From Chromobacterium alticapitis (lineage in GTDB: Bacteria > Pseudomonadota > Gammaproteobacteria > Burkholderiales > Chromobacteriaceae), in contig NZ_PQWB01000070.1 in NCBI RefSeq assembly GCF_002924365.1, positions 1 through 33,226 of the forward strand: DNA of 33,226 bases. Reading direction: 5' to 3'. The translations under genes and the position numbers were made by a program. Each line of letters starts with the position of its first letter. Positions within the stretch are counted from its first letter, which is position 1. Shown one piece after another: positions 9,020-18,322 of this stretch. The notes under the pieces were generated by a model. The model searched no databases and was not told the DNA's origin. It saw only the letters and a program-made list of their open reading frames with translations.

Positions 9020-9451
9020 ATGCTGCTGAACACCGTACAACCGGGCGTCGGCGCCAAGCATGCCAAGCGCCGCGTAGGCCGTGGCATCGGCTCCGGTCTG
9101 GGCAAAACTTGCGGCCGCGGCCACAAGGGTCAGAAGAGCCGTGCCGGTGGTTTCCACAAGGTCGGCTTCGAAGGCGGTCAAATGCCGCTGCAACGTCGCC
9201 TGCCTAAGCGCGGCTTCAAGTCTCTGACGGCTCGCTTTGTTTGCGAAGTTCGTCTGTCCGAGCTGAGCCTGCTGCCGGTTAGCGAAATAGATCTGCTGTC
9301 CCTCAAGCAAGCTGGTCTGGTATCCGCCCAAGCCCTGGTGGCCAAGGTGGTGCTGTCCGGCAAGATTGATCGCGCAGTGAAACTGCGTGGCATTGGCGTA
9401 ACCGCCGGTGCCCGCGCTGCCATCGAAGCTGCCGGCGGCAGCGTTGAATAA
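9020..9451 (+). CDS. rplO: 50S ribosomal protein L15
   Basis: The product is 143 aa. The N-terminal extension that penetrates 23S rRNA is clear ([20 protein letters not shown], then GQKSRAGG), followed by [18 protein letters not shown]15 is a late-assembly 50S protein. It begins 3 nt after rpmD and is followed by secY after 11 nt. Confidence 0.97.
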   Translation: MLLNTVQPGVGAKHAKRRVGRGIGSGLGKTCGRGHKGQKSRAGGFHKVGFEGGQMPLQRRLPKRGFKSLTARFVCEVRLSELSLLPVSEIDLLSLKQAGLVSAQALVAKVVLSGKIDRAVKLRGIGVTAGARAAIEAAGGSVE

Positions 9452-9462
9452 GGCATAAATCT

Positions 9463-10782
9463 GTGGCGAATACTTCTCTAGTGGCAAATGCCAATAAGTT
9501 TGGTGATCTGAAGCGTCGGATCTGGTTCCTGCTTGGCGCGCTGATCGTTTTCCGTATTGGCGCCCACATACCGGTTCCCGGCGTGAATCCTGCTGAACTA
9601 GCGAAGTTGTTCCACACATCGCAGACGGGCCTGCTCGACATGTTCAACATGTTCTCGGGCGGCGCCCTCTCGAGATTTACCGTGTTTGCCTTGGGCATCA
9701 CGCCGTATATCTCGGCTTCCATCATCCTGCAGTTGGCGGCGGAAGTGATTCCGACGTTGAAGCAGCTGAAGAAGGAAGGCGATGCGGGACGTCGCAAGAT
9801 AACCCAGTACACGCGTTATGCCACCGTGGCGCTCGCCTCTTTCCAGAGTTTCGGCATCGCGGTGATGTTGTATAAGCAGCCAAACCTGGTGATGACTGCT
9901 CAGTGGGAGTTTTACCTGACAAGCGTGGTGTGTCTGGTCACCGGTACCATGTTCCTGATGTGGTTGGGCGAACAGATCACCGAGCGCGGTATCGGCAACG
10001 GTATCTCGCTGCTCATCTGCGCGGGTATCGCGTCGGGCGTGCCGGCTGCCATTGGTAAAACCCTGACTCTGACCAGTCAGGGGTCTTTGCCCATTCTGTT
10101 TGCCATCCTGCTGTTCGTTGGGGTGATTCTGGTGACTTTCGTTGTGGTCTACGCCGAGCGTGGCCAGCGTAAGGTGCTAGTGAACTACGCCAAGCGTCAG
10201 GTGGGCAATCGCGTCATGCAAGGCCAGAGCACGCATTTGCCGCTCAAGCTCAACATGGCGGGGGTGATTCCTCCGATCTTCGCTTCCAGCATCATCCTGT
10301 TTCCTGCCACCGTTCTCGGTTGGTTTGGTCAGGGCGAGCACATGTCGTGGCTGAAGGGCGTGGCTGACAAGCTGCATCCGGGTCAGCCCATCTATGTGCT
10401 GCTGTACACAGCGGCGATCATCTTCTTCTGCTATTTCTACACGGCGTTGGTATTCAACCCGAAGGAAACGGCTGACAACCTGAAGAAGAGCGGGGCGTTC
10501 ATCCCGGGCATCCGTCCAGGCGAGCAGACTTCTCGTTATATCGAGAGGATCATTCTGCGGCTGACGCTGATCGGTGCGATTTACATCACGCTGGTCTGTC
10601 TGATGCCTGAGTTCCTGATCCTGAAGTGGAACGTGCCGTTCTACTTTGGCGGTACATCGCTGCTGATCATGGTGGTGGTGACTATGGATTTCATGGCGCA
10701 GATACAGTCCTACGTGTTGTCGCATCAGTACGAGAGCTTGCTGAAGAAGGCCAACTTCAAAGGCAACGCCCTTACCCGCTGA
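9463..10782 (+). CDS. secY: Protein translocase subunit SecY
   Basis: The product is 439 aa with ten predicted membrane helices and is the pore of the SecYEG channel for export and membrane insertion. Diagnostic parts include [10 protein letters not shown], the [16 protein letters not shown] helix, [12 protein letters not shown] and the cytosolic loop [22 protein letters not shown] at 9463 is chosen as start because AAGG lies about 10 nt upstream and it adds the short polar lead MANTSLVA; a second GTG at 9481 is the alternative. The gene sits in the spc unit as in most bacteria. Confidence 0.97.
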   Translation: MANTSLVANANKFGDLKRRIWFLLGALIVFRIGAHIPVPGVNPAELAKLFHTSQTGLLDMFNMFSGGALSRFTVFALGITPYISASIILQLAAEVIPTLKQLKKEGDAGRRKITQYTRYATVALASFQSFGIAVMLYKQPNLVMTAQWEFYLTSVVCLVTGTMFLMWLGEQITERGIGNGISLLICAGIASGVPAAIGKTLTLTSQGSLPILFAILLFVGVILVTFVVVYAERGQRKVLVNYAKRQVGNRVMQGQSTHLPLKLNMAGVIPPIFASSIILFPATVLGWFGQGEHMSWLKGVADKLHPGQPIYVLLYTAAIIFFCYFYTALVFNPKETADNLKKSGAFIPGIRPGEQTSRYIERIILRLTLIGAIYITLVCLMPEFLILKWNVPFYFGGTSLLIMVVVTMDFMAQIQSYVLSHQYESLLKKANFKGNALTR

Positions 10783-10805
10783 CATACGAGCTCACACTGG
10801 GTTAT

Positions 10806-11024
10806 ATGGCTAAGGAAGACACTATCCAGATGCAAGGCGAGGTCTTGGAAAATTTGCCCAGCGCAACTTTCAAGATCAAGCTGGAAAATGGACACGTGGT
10901 ACTCGGGCATATCTCTGGGAAGATGCGGATGCACTACATCCGCATCCTGCCGGGTGACAAGGTGACTGTGGAGCTGACTCCATACGATCTGTCCCGCGCC
11001 CGAATTGTGTTCCGCGCGAAGTAA
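10806..11024 (+). CDS. infA: Translation initiation factor IF-1
   Basis: The product is 72 aa, a single OB fold beginning [18 protein letters not shown], with [20 protein letters not shown] and [15 protein letters not shown]. The frame is open far upstream inside secY, but the family start fixes the ATG at 10806. IF-1 blocks the A site during initiation. Its position between secY and rpmJ is common in betaproteobacteria. The ribosome-binding site is weak, which may mean coupling to secY. Confidence 0.97.
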   Translation: MAKEDTIQMQGEVLENLPSATFKIKLENGHVVLGHISGKMRMHYIRILPGDKVTVELTPYDLSRARIVFRAK

Positions 11025-11060
11025 CGCATTCGCTCTTTTAGGATTTGAAAGGATCTGAAC

Positions 11061-11174
11061 ATGCGAGTACAGCCTTCTGTAAAGAAGATTTGCCGTAATT
11101 GCAAAATTATTCGTCGCAATCGCGTGGTACGCGTGATCTGCACGGACCCGCGTCACAAGCAAAAACAAGGCTAA
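11061..11174 (+). CDS. rpmJ: 50S ribosomal protein L36, zinc-binding type
   Basis: This is a 37-aa gene: [20 protein letters not shown] at the start and [11 protein letters not shown] at the end. The four zinc ligands C11, C14, C27 and H32 are all present, so this is the C+ form. L36 is the smallest 50S protein and binds 23S rRNA late in assembly. GAAAGGA lies about 8 nt before the start. Possession of a zinc L36 beside a zinc-free S14 is noted. A zinc-free L36 paralogue may exist elsewhere, but none is in this window. Confidence 0.97.
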   Translation: MRVQPSVKKICRNCKIIRRNRVVRVICTDPRHKQKQG

Positions 11175-11177
11175 CAT

Positions 11178-11206
11178 TTGTTAGACCTGGATTTGCGTGA
11201 TACAAT
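11178..11206 (+). promoter_or_regulatory. Promoter of the alpha-type unit (rpsM onward)
   Basis: TTGTTA (11178-11183), a 17-nt spacer and TACAAT (11201-11206) with TG at 11198-11199 form an extended -10 promoter. The predicted start near 11213 gives a leader of only about 32 nt. That is too short for the pseudoknot through which S4 represses the E. coli alpha operon. Confidence 0.65.
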
Positions 11207-11244
11207 CGCAAACTTTTCAAGGTCTTAAGGCTTAAGGAAAGAGT

Positions 11245-11607
11245 ATGGCCCGTATTGCAGGGGTAAACATCCCCAATCATGCGCATGCCGTTATCGGCCT
11301 GCAGGCAATTTTCGGCATCGGTCAGACTCGCGCTCAGCAAATTTGTGTTGCTGCCGGCGTGAGCCCCTCCACGAAAGTGAAGGATCTGACGGAAGCTGAA
11401 ATGGAAACTCTGCGTGATCAAGTGGCTAAGTTCACCGTTGAAGGTGACCTGCGTCGTGAAATCACCATGAGCATCAAGCGTCTGATGGACATGGGCTGCT
11501 ATCGCGGCTTCCGCCATCGTCGCGGCTTGCCGTGCCGCGGTCAACGCACTCGCACCAATGCTCGCACTCGCAAGGGTCCGCGCAAGGCGATTGCCGGCAA
11601 GAAGTAA
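11245..11607 (+). CDS. rpsM: 30S ribosomal protein S13
   Basis: The product is 120 aa. The helix-two-turn-helix part reads [20 protein letters not shown], then [17 protein letters not shown]. The basic C-terminal tail [20 protein letters not shown] contacts P-site tRNA. S13 forms head-to-50S bridges with L5. It is the first gene of the alpha-type unit behind its own promoter. Confidence 0.98.
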   Translation: MARIAGVNIPNHAHAVIGLQAIFGIGQTRAQQICVAAGVSPSTKVKDLTEAEMETLRDQVAKFTVEGDLRREITMSIKRLMDMGCYRGFRHRRGLPCRGQRTRTNARTRKGPRKAIAGKK

Positions 11608-11624
11608 ACTAAGGAACACAGAGA

Positions 11625-12020
<396 letters not shown>

Positions 12021-12038
12021 TTCGGAGAGTGTGAGAAC

Positions 12039-12659
12039 ATGGCACGTTATATTGGCCCGAAGTGCAAGCTCGCTCGTCGTGAAGGCACCGACCTTTTCCT
12101 GAAGAGCGCGCGTCGTGCACTGGATTCCAAATGCAAACTGGATGCAGCTCCTGGTCAACATGGCGCCCGTCGCGGCCGCTTGTCGGACTATGGCGTCCAG
12201 CTGCGTGAAAAGCAGAAAATCCGCCGCATCTACGGCGTACTCGAGCGTCAGTTCCGCAACTACTTTGCGGAAGCTGTTCGCCGCAAGGGCTCCACGGGTG
12301 AAAACCTGCTGAAGCTGCTTGAGTCCCGCCTGGACAACGTTGTATATCGCATGGGCTTTGGCTCCACTCGCGCCGAAGCGCGCCAGCTGGTTAGCCACAA
12401 GGCTATCGTTGTGAACGGCCAGGTTGTGAACATTCCGTCTTACCAGGTTAAGTCCGGTGACGTTGTGTCCGTCCGCGAAAAAGCCAAGAAGCAGGCTCGC
12501 ATCGTCGAAGGTCTGGCGCTGGCCGAGCAAGGCGGCTTCCCGACTTGGGTGTCTGTTGACTCCAAGAAAATGGAAGGCGTTTTCAAATCCGCTCCGGAAC
12601 GTTCCGAACTGTCTAGCGATATCAACGAACAACTCGTTGTGGAATTCTACTCCAAGTAA
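12039..12659 (+). CDS. rpsD: 30S ribosomal protein S4
   Basis: The product is 206 aa: [20 protein letters not shown], then an S4 RNA-binding domain ([40 protein letters not shown]; about residues 95-155). S4 nucleates 30S assembly and, in E. coli, represses the alpha operon. The leader here seems too short for the E. coli mechanism. Confidence 0.98.
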   Translation: MARYIGPKCKLARREGTDLFLKSARRALDSKCKLDAAPGQHGARRGRLSDYGVQLREKQKIRRIYGVLERQFRNYFAEAVRRKGSTGENLLKLLESRLDNVVYRMGFGSTRAEARQLVSHKAIVVNGQVVNIPSYQVKSGDVVSVREKAKKQARIVEGLALAEQGGFPTWVSVDSKKMEGVFKSAPERSELSSDINEQLVVEFYSK

Positions 12660-12682
12660 TCGCTAGCTCTTAGGGAATGACT

Positions 12683-13666
12683 ATGCAAAACAGCGCTTCG
12701 GAATTTCTGAAACCTCGTCTGATCGACGTACAACCGGTTTCCGCCACTCACGCTCGCGTGTCGATGGAGCCGTTTGAGCGCGGCTATGCCCATACTCTGG
12801 GCAATTCGCTGCGCCGTATTCTGTTGTCGTCGATGCCGGGCTACGCTCCGACCGAAGTGACTATCGCTGGCGTTTTGCATGAGTATTCCGCGCTTGATGG
12901 TGTGCGGGAGGATGTCGTTGACATCCTTCTCAACCTCAAGGGCGTAGTGCTTAAGCTACATGGTCGCGACAGTGTCGTGCTGACCTTGAAAAAGGAAGGC
13001 GAGGGCGCTGTCTTGGCTAGCGATATCGAGCTGCCGCATGACGTGGAAGTGATCAATCCGGAACACGTGATTTGTCACATCTCCGCCGGCGGCAAGATCG
13101 ACATGGAGATCAAGGTGGAGAAGGGCCGCGGCTATCAGCCGGTGTCCGTTCGCACCAGCCATGACGACAACCGTTCCATCGGTACCATCCAACTGGACGC
13201 TTCCTTCTCGCCGGTTCGCCGCGTGAGCTTCGCTGTGGAAAGCGCCCGTGTGGAACAGCGTACCGACCTCGACCGCCTGGTTCTCGATATCGAGACCAAT
13301 GGCGTCATCGAGCCGGAGCAGGCTGTGCGCAACGCAGCCCGCATCCTGATGGATCAGCTGTCGATCTTTGCCGATCTCCAAGGCACAGCGGTTGAAGAAG
13401 TCGTTGAAAAGGCGCCGCCGATCGATCCGATCCTGCTGCGTCCGGTAGACGATCTTGAACTGACGGTCCGTTCGGCCAACTGCCTGAAAGCAGAGAACAT
13501 TTATTACATCGGCGATCTGATCCAGCGCACCGAAACCGAGCTTCTGAAGACTCCGAACCTCGGCCGCAAGTCGCTGAACGAGATCAAGGAAGTTCTCGCT
13601 TCCAAGGGCCTGACTCTCGGCATGAAGCTCGAGAACTGGCCTCCGGCTGGCCTGGAAAAGCCGTAA
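12683..13666 (+). CDS. rpoA: RNA polymerase alpha subunit
   Basis: The product is 327 aa. The ATG at 12677 abuts the AGGGA ribosome-binding site, so the ATG at 12683 (6-nt spacing, [16 protein letters not shown] as in Neisseria) is chosen. The N-terminal dimerisation domain (residues 1 to about 235) contains [21 protein letters not shown] linker leads to the C-terminal domain (about 250-327) with [19 protein letters not shown] and [16 protein letters not shown], which binds UP elements and activators. Both domains are intact. Confidence 0.98.
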   Translation: MQNSASEFLKPRLIDVQPVSATHARVSMEPFERGYAHTLGNSLRRILLSSMPGYAPTEVTIAGVLHEYSALDGVREDVVDILLNLKGVVLKLHGRDSVVLTLKKEGEGAVLASDIELPHDVEVINPEHVICHISAGGKIDMEIKVEKGRGYQPVSVRTSHDDNRSIGTIQLDASFSPVRRVSFAVESARVEQRTDLDRLVLDIETNGVIEPEQAVRNAARILMDQLSIFADLQGTAVEEVVEKAPPIDPILLRPVDDLELTVRSANCLKAENIYYIGDLIQRTETELLKTPNLGRKSLNEIKEVLASKGLTLGMKLENWPPAGLEKP

Positions 13667-13690
13667 GTTTGAGACTAAAGGACATTAACA

Positions 13691-14086
13691 ATGCGTCATC
13701 GTTACAGTAATCGTAAACTGAACCGCACGACCAGCCATCGTCTGGCGATGCTGCGCAACATGGCCAACTCGCTGCTGAAGCACGAAGCAATCGTGACCAC
13801 GCTGCCGAAGGCCAAGGAACTGCGTCGTGTGGCCGAGCCGCTCATCACGCTCGGCAAAAAGCCGTCTCTCGCCAATCGTCGTCTGGCGTTCGACCGCACT
13901 CGTGACCGCGAAATCGTGGTTAAACTCTTCGACGTGCTCGGCGCGCGCTACGCTACCCGCAATGGTGGTTACGTGCGTATCCTGAAGTACGGTTTCCGCA
14001 AGGGCGACAACGCCCCGATGGCTCTGGTAGAGCTGGTGGACCGTCCGGAAGAATCCGTTGCCGTAGAAGACAACTCCGCCGAGTAA
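13691..14086 (+). CDS. rplQ: 50S ribosomal protein L17
   Basis: The product is 131 aa, beginning [20 protein letters not shown] and containing [21 protein letters not shown]17 lies around the tunnel exit. The C-terminus carries a short acidic tail ([12 protein letters not shown]). This is the last gene of the ribosomal supercluster, 20 nt before a strong terminator hairpin. Confidence 0.97.
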   Translation: MRHRYSNRKLNRTTSHRLAMLRNMANSLLKHEAIVTTLPKAKELRRVAEPLITLGKKPSLANRRLAFDRTRDREIVVKLFDVLGARYATRNGGYVRILKYGFRKGDNAPMALVELVDRPEESVAVEDNSAE

Positions 14087-14105
14087 TCGACGAAGTTGCA
14101 GAAAG

Positions 14106-14133
14106 AAGCCAGCTCTCAGGAGCTGGCTTTTTT
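14106..14133 (+). terminator. Rho-independent terminator after rplQ
   Basis: A perfect 10-bp stem (AAGCCAGCTC at 14106-14115, GAGCTGGCTT at 14120-14129) with a TCAG loop is followed by TTTT. On the opposite strand the stem is followed by CTTTC, so it may partly serve convergent glsA as well. Confidence 0.9.
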
Positions 14134-14145
14134 CATGCCTTTAGA

Positions 14146-14173
14146 AACCGGGCCCGCCAAATCGCGCCCGGTT
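14146..14173 (-). terminator. Possible glsA terminator hairpin
   Basis: An 8-bp inverted repeat (AACCGGGC at 14146-14153, GCCCGGTT at 14166-14173) with a 12-nt loop lies just beyond the glsA stop. Read on the minus strand it is followed by TCTAAAG, a poor T-tract, so termination may be weak or shared with the rplQ hairpin. Confidence 0.45.
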
Positions 14174-14181
14174 CCGCTCAT

Positions 14182-15096
14182 TTAGAAGATGGAGAGCCCG
14201 GTGGCGGTGCTGAATCGATCCAGGGCCTCCAAGCCGAGCACGGAATTGCCGCGCGTATCCAGTTGCGGGCTCCATACCGCTATGCTCATCTTGCCTGGTA
14301 TCACCGCCAGCAAGCCCCCGCCCACTCCGCTCTTCACCGGCAGTCCCACGCGATAGGCGAATTCGCCCGCCGCGTCATAGGTGCCGCAGGTCAGCATGAC
14401 GGCGTTCACCTGTTTGGCCTGGCTGCGGCTCAGGTATCGTTCGCCAGTCAGCGTAGATACGCCGTGGTTGGCCAGGAACAGGCCGGCGCGCGCCAGCTCG
14501 CGGCAGTTCAATGCGATGCTGCAATTGTGAAAATACTGGTCCAGCACATCGCCCACTTCGTGCTGGATATTGCCGTAGCTTTTCATGAAATGCGCTAGCG
14601 CCGCGTTGCGGTCGCCATGCGCGCGCTCCGAGGAGGCGATGGCTTCGTCGGCAGTCAGCGCGGCATTGCCGGTCTCGCTGCGCAGCCAACTGAGCAGGCG
14701 GGCGTGAGCATCTCCGAAGTGGCCAATGGCTCGGTCGGTGACTGCCAGCGCGCCGGCGTTGATGAAGGGATTGCGGGGAATGCCGTGTTCGTACTCCAGC
14801 TGCACCAGGGAATTGAAGGGATTGCCGGAGGGCTCTTTGCCAACGTGTCGCCACAACTGCTCGCCATCGGCCTGCAGCGTCAGCGCCAGCATGAAGGCCT
14901 TGCTGATACTCTGCATGGAGAATGGCGTATCCGCGTCGCCGCAAGCGTATTGCTCGCCATCCAGGGTGTGGATGGCGAAGGCGAACTGGCGAGGCGGCAC
15001 CGCGGCCAGCGCCGGAATATAGTCGGCGACCTGGCCTTGGTCGTAGAAGGGCAGGACTTGCTGCCGGATATCTTCAATGAGCGCTTGCAGATTCAT
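14182..15096 (-). CDS. glsA: Glutaminase (serine-dependent, GlsA family)
   Basis: The product is 304 aa, full length for bacterial glutaminases, which hydrolyse L-glutamine to glutamate and ammonia in the cytoplasm. The beta-lactamase-like fold is indicated by the catalytic SISK tetrad motif (S63 and K66). Other markers are NPFNSLVQLEYEHGIPRNPF, then INAGALAV, the YFHNCSIALNCRELARAGLF block and GVGGGLLAVIPGKMSIAVWS. No clear Shine-Dalgarno precedes the ATG. It lies 33 nt after the MOSC gene on the same strand and is probably co-transcribed with it. It is convergent with the ribosomal cluster. Confidence 0.95.
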   Translation of the reverse strand: MNLQALIEDIRQQVLPFYDQGQVADYIPALAAVPPRQFAFAIHTLDGEQYACGDADTPFSMQSISKAFMLALTLQADGEQLWRHVGKEPSGNPFNSLVQLEYEHGIPRNPFINAGALAVTDRAIGHFGDAHARLLSWLRSETGNAALTADEAIASSERAHGDRNAALAHFMKSYGNIQHEVGDVLDQYFHNCSIALNCRELARAGLFLANHGVSTLTGERYLSRSQAKQVNAVMLTCGTYDAAGEFAYRVGLPVKSGVGGGLLAVIPGKMSIAVWSPQLDTRGNSVLGLEALDRFSTATGLSIF

Positions 15097-15129
15097 TCAA
15101 TGATTGTAATCAGAGCGCGGCGTGTCAGT

Positions 15130-15924
15130 CTAGAAGCTGTAGCGCTGCTCTAGCACTTCGACCGGCGCGCCCAGCTCCAGCATGCCTTCGCTGCGCGCTC
15201 GCAGATTCATGCCGAAGCAAACGCCCTCGTCGAAGCGGCGGGTTCGGACCAGAGTCTGCAAGGGCTCTCCGTCGGCGCGCTTGATGCCAAGCTCGGGATC
15301 CATGGTGGTCAGCACGCAGCGAGTGCACGGTTTCATCACGTCGAATACCAGATCGCCGATGCGGATGACGCGCCACTCATCTTCTTGCCAAGGGTAGGCG
15401 CCGGCTATGACCAGATTGGGGCGGAAGTTGCGCAAGCTGGCGGGGGCGGGAAGCTGTTGGTTCAACTCGTCCAATGAAGCCTGGTTGATCAGCAGGAAGG
15501 GATAACCATCAGCGAAACTCATGCTTTCGCCGTCCAGAAAGGGGCGTTGGGATTGGGCTCCCAGCCACAGCAGCCGGCATTCGACGCCGGCAATGGTGGT
15601 GAACCAGGCATCCAGCCGCTCGTCGCCATGCCAAGCCTGGAAGCCATCCTGCCAGACTTGGGCGGGATGGGGGCGGGTGTAGACCGTGGTCATCGCGAAG
15701 ATGGGCGCTTGTTCGGGATAGTGCAGCAGAATGCCGCCGGGCATCAGCTCCACTCGCACGCGCAGCAGCTGCGGATGCGTGCGAGCGGTAATCTGCTTGC
15801 CGTCCGGCGTGGTCAGCAGCCACTCGCGATCATGCAGCAGACCTAGCTTGCCGGCGAAGGCGCGAGTGCTGGCAATGCCGCGCGCGGATTTCAGCGGATG
15901 GACGAACATGGCGGACAACTGCAT
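15130..15924 (-). CDS. MOSC-domain protein, YcbX/mARC-like molybdenum enzyme
   Basis: The product is 264 aa. The N-terminal beta-barrel domain (about 1-120) is followed by the MOSC domain (about 125-264), with FRPNLVI at 167-173 and PCTRCVLTTMDP at 199-210. In mARC and YcbX the cysteine of the CxRC motif (here C203) binds the molybdenum cofactor, and these enzymes reduce N-hydroxylated compounds. E. coli YcbX has an extra C-terminal 2Fe-2S ferredoxin domain; this protein stops before it, so its electron donor would be a separate protein. AGGAG lies 8 nt before the start. Reductase activity is inferred, not shown. Confidence 0.85.
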   Translation of the reverse strand: MQLSAMFVHPLKSARGIASTRAFAGKLGLLHDREWLLTTPDGKQITARTHPQLLRVRVELMPGGILLHYPEQAPIFAMTTVYTRPHPAQVWQDGFQAWHGDERLDAWFTTIAGVECRLLWLGAQSQRPFLDGESMSFADGYPFLLINQASLDELNQQLPAPASLRNFRPNLVIAGAYPWQEDEWRVIRIGDLVFDVMKPCTRCVLTTMDPELGIKRADGEPLQTLVRTRRFDEGVCFGMNLRARSEGMLELGAPVEVLEQRYSF

Positions 15925-16316
15925 GGCGGGCTCCTAAGCGTTTGCCATGATGCTATCAGCGCGGAAGGCGGCTGAACAGCTGCGGGGCGGGGAGGGCATG
16001 ACAAAATCTTTAACTAAAAGCCGTAGTCTTAGCCGGGTGGTTTGTAAGAGGAACGTTGCATATATTTCACCGACAATTTACATTGTGAGCCATGACGGAT
16101 TGTCGGACCATTCTGACGCAGTACGACGGAATGTGACCAAGATCAACGCCAATGCAATCGCGCATGGAAAGATTCTTGTGCTGAGGTTTGTTCGTTGAGC
16201 TTTGTGCGAATTCGGACTAAACCTGAGTAGGTAAAGACATCATAAACAGTGCCAGACGCGGCGGAGAATAACGCCGCGGTGGCGTCGCAAGTGGTTGGGG
16301 ATGAGGAGGAAGTGGT
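15925..16316. other. 392-nt gene-free gap upstream of two divergent units
   Basis: The gap lies between the divergent MOSC and chemoreceptor genes. Most of it is more AT-rich than the flanks. An 83-codon open frame (15947-16198) has no ribosome-binding site and no recognisable product, so I do not call it. Visible items are ACAAT-TTAC-ATTGT at 16073-16086, overlapping a weak TTGCAT-17-TACATT pair (16056-16084), and a sigma28-like match at 16232-16258. Nothing else is supported. Confidence 0.5.
16232..16258 (+). promoter_or_regulatory. Weak sigma28 (FliA)-like promoter candidate
   Basis: TAAAG at 16232-16236 and GCCAGA at 16251-16256 have the TAAA-N15-GCC spacing of flagellar-class promoters. 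Only three bases of GCCGATAA match in the -10, about 60 nt before the chemoreceptor start. Chemoreceptor genes are often FliA-dependent, but this match is partial. Confidence 0.25.
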
Positions 16317-18194
16317 ATGCGCTCTTTGCGAGTCAAGCTGATTGCTTTTATTGCCCTGTTATTGGTTGTGCTGGGCATGGTGATTACGGTGCTGGTCTAC
16401 AGCCAGATGAGGAATGAAATCGTCCATGGCGTGGAAAACGAGCTGGATGGCACCTCCAAGGGCTATGCCGGCCTAGTCGCCAGTTGGTACAAGAGCAAGG
16501 TGGGCGTGGTGATCGCGGCCAATCCGCTGGTGGCGGATCAGGACCCGCGGCAGACGCTGGCGCGCTTGAGTCAGGCTGGCGGTTTCGACATGACTTATAT
16601 CGGAACCGCCCAGCATGTGATGATTCGTTCCGACATGAAGCCGCAGCCGCAGGGCTATGACCCTGTGGCGCGGCCTTGGTATCAACAGGCGGCCGCCAGC
16701 GGCAATCCCGGCGTGTCCGATCCCTATGTCGATTTCGACACGAAAAAGCTGGTGGTGACCTTCGTTTCCCCGGTCAAGGACGGCAGCGGCCTGAAAGCCG
16801 TGGTCGGCGGCGATATCTTCATCGACGACCTAGTGAAGACGGTGCTGGGGGTCAAGCTGCGCGGCAATGGCTACGCTTTCCTGGTCGACAAGACCGGCAA
16901 GGTGATCGCCCACCCGGATGCCAGCCTGACGCTGAAGCCGCTATCCGAGAAGGTGCCGGACTTGACCGGCGACCGTCTGGTACAGATGGCGGGCACCAAC
17001 GGCATGGCGACTGTGCAGATCGGCGGTGAAGACAAGCTGGTGGAAGTGCAGCCGGTGGAAGGCACTAACTGGCTGCTGGGCGTGGTGACCGATGGCTCCG
17101 TGGTGTCCGGTCCGCTGCATACCCTGCTGTTCACCATCATTGGGCTTGGCTCCTTGTGCGTGGTGATTCTGGTGCCGGTGGCCAGTGTGCTGCTGAGCCA
17201 GATGCTGTCCGGCCTGGGCCGCCTGCGCGGCGCGATGTTGGAAATCTCGCAGGGCGAAGGCGACCTGACCCGCCGCATTCAGGTGAGCGGCCAGGACGAA
17301 ATCGCCGAAACCGCCACGGCTTTCAACCGCTTTATCGATCAGTTGCAGAAAATGTTCCTGGCGGTGAAGGAAGAGGCCGAGCGCGTGACCAGCGGCGTGG
17401 AGAGCGTGACGCAGACGGTGGACAAGGTGGCGCATGATTCGCGCCAGATCGCCGACGTGTCCAGCTCCAACGCGGCGACACTGGAACAGATCACCGTCAG
17501 CATTTCGCACATCGCCGATGCGGCGCGCGAGGCGGACACGCTGGTGAACCACACCGGCGATGTGTCCAGCGAGAGCGCCAGCGGCATGCTGCGCATCTCC
17601 AATGAAATGAACAGCACGGTGGACGCGGTGAAGGGCCTGTCCAGCATGCTGTCCTCGCTGGATCAGCGTTCGCAGCAGATCAGCGGCATCACCAATGTGA
17701 TCAAGGACATCGCGGATCAAACCAATCTGCTGGCCTTGAATGCCGCAATCGAAGCGGCGCGCGCCGGCGAGATGGGCCGCGGCTTCGCGGTGGTGGCGGA
17801 TGAAGTGCGCAAACTGGCCGAGCGCACCGGCCAAGCCACGGTGGAAATTTCCGGCATGGTCAGCACCATACGCGAGGAAACCAGCCAGGCAGTCAGCAAT
17901 ATGCAGCGCACCGTCAACTCGGTGGACGGCGGCGTAGAGCTGACCCAGAGCGCGGTGGAGCGCATCGAGAAGATCCAGCAGGCGATGCAGGACGTGATGT
18001 CCAAGATGAACGAGATCACCCTGTCCACCAGCGAGCAGCACAAGGCCACCACGCTGATCGCCCAGAGCACGGAGCAGATCAACGGCCGCATCGTGGATAG
18101 CGACGACGCGCTGCAGACGGTACGCGACACGCTGTCCGACCTGACGCAGTCGGCGAACAATATGCGGCAGCTGTTCTCCAGCTTCCACGTTTAA
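16317..18194 (+). CDS. Methyl-accepting chemotaxis protein, dCache amino-acid sensor type
   Basis: The product is 625 aa. Order: membrane helix (about 6-28), periplasmic double-Cache domain (about 35-265), second helix (about 268-292), HAMP (about 293-345) and signalling domain with conserved tip [20 protein letters not shown] (467-486), then [18 protein letters not shown]. In the Cache domain Y114, R119, W121, Y122, Y137, D139 and D166 reproduce the spacing of the amino-acid-binding dCache motif known from PctA-type receptors. An amino-acid ligand is therefore predicted. It would signal through CheW-CheA to the flagellar motor. There is no C-terminal CheR-tethering pentapeptide. GAGGAGGA precedes the start. 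Confidence 0.95.
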   Translation: MRSLRVKLIAFIALLLVVLGMVITVLVYSQMRNEIVHGVENELDGTSKGYAGLVASWYKSKVGVVIAANPLVADQDPRQTLARLSQAGGFDMTYIGTAQHVMIRSDMKPQPQGYDPVARPWYQQAAASGNPGVSDPYVDFDTKKLVVTFVSPVKDGSGLKAVVGGDIFIDDLVKTVLGVKLRGNGYAFLVDKTGKVIAHPDASLTLKPLSEKVPDLTGDRLVQMAGTNGMATVQIGGEDKLVEVQPVEGTNWLLGVVTDGSVVSGPLHTLLFTIIGLGSLCVVILVPVASVLLSQMLSGLGRLRGAMLEISQGEGDLTRRIQVSGQDEIAETATAFNRFIDQLQKMFLAVKEEAERVTSGVESVTQTVDKVAHDSRQIADVSSSNAATLEQITVSISHIADAAREADTLVNHTGDVSSESASGMLRISNEMNSTVDAVKGLSSMLSSLDQRSQQISGITNVIKDIADQTNLLALNAAIEAARAGEMGRGFAVVADEVRKLAERTGQATVEISGMVSTIREETSQAVSNMQRTVNSVDGGVELTQSAVERIEKIQQAMQDVMSKMNEITLSTSEQHKATTLIAQSTEQINGRIVDSDDALQTVRDTLSDLTQSANNMRQLFSSFHV

Positions 18195-18217
18195 GCAGCG
18201 TCGCTGCTGAAAAGCAG

Positions 18218-18242
18218 AAAGCCCGGGCAAACCGGGCTTTTT
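18218..18242 (+). terminator. Terminator after the first chemoreceptor gene
   Basis: AAAGCCCGG (18218-18226), a GCAAA loop and CCGGGCTTT (18232-18240) are followed by TTC: a 9-bp stem ending in a five-T run. It separates the two chemoreceptor genes into independent transcripts. Confidence 0.8.
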
Positions 18243-18322
18243 CACACCGCGCCCGCGGTGGAGCGGCCTGCCGGGCAGGCGCCCGGGGCAAGGGGCCGCA
18301 GAGGATAGGCAAGGAGCGCATG

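Noticed and set aside
15947-16198. 83-codon open frame between the MOSC gene and the first chemoreceptor
   Set aside because: There is no ribosome-binding site, no recognisable product and mixed composition; more likely non-coding control DNA.
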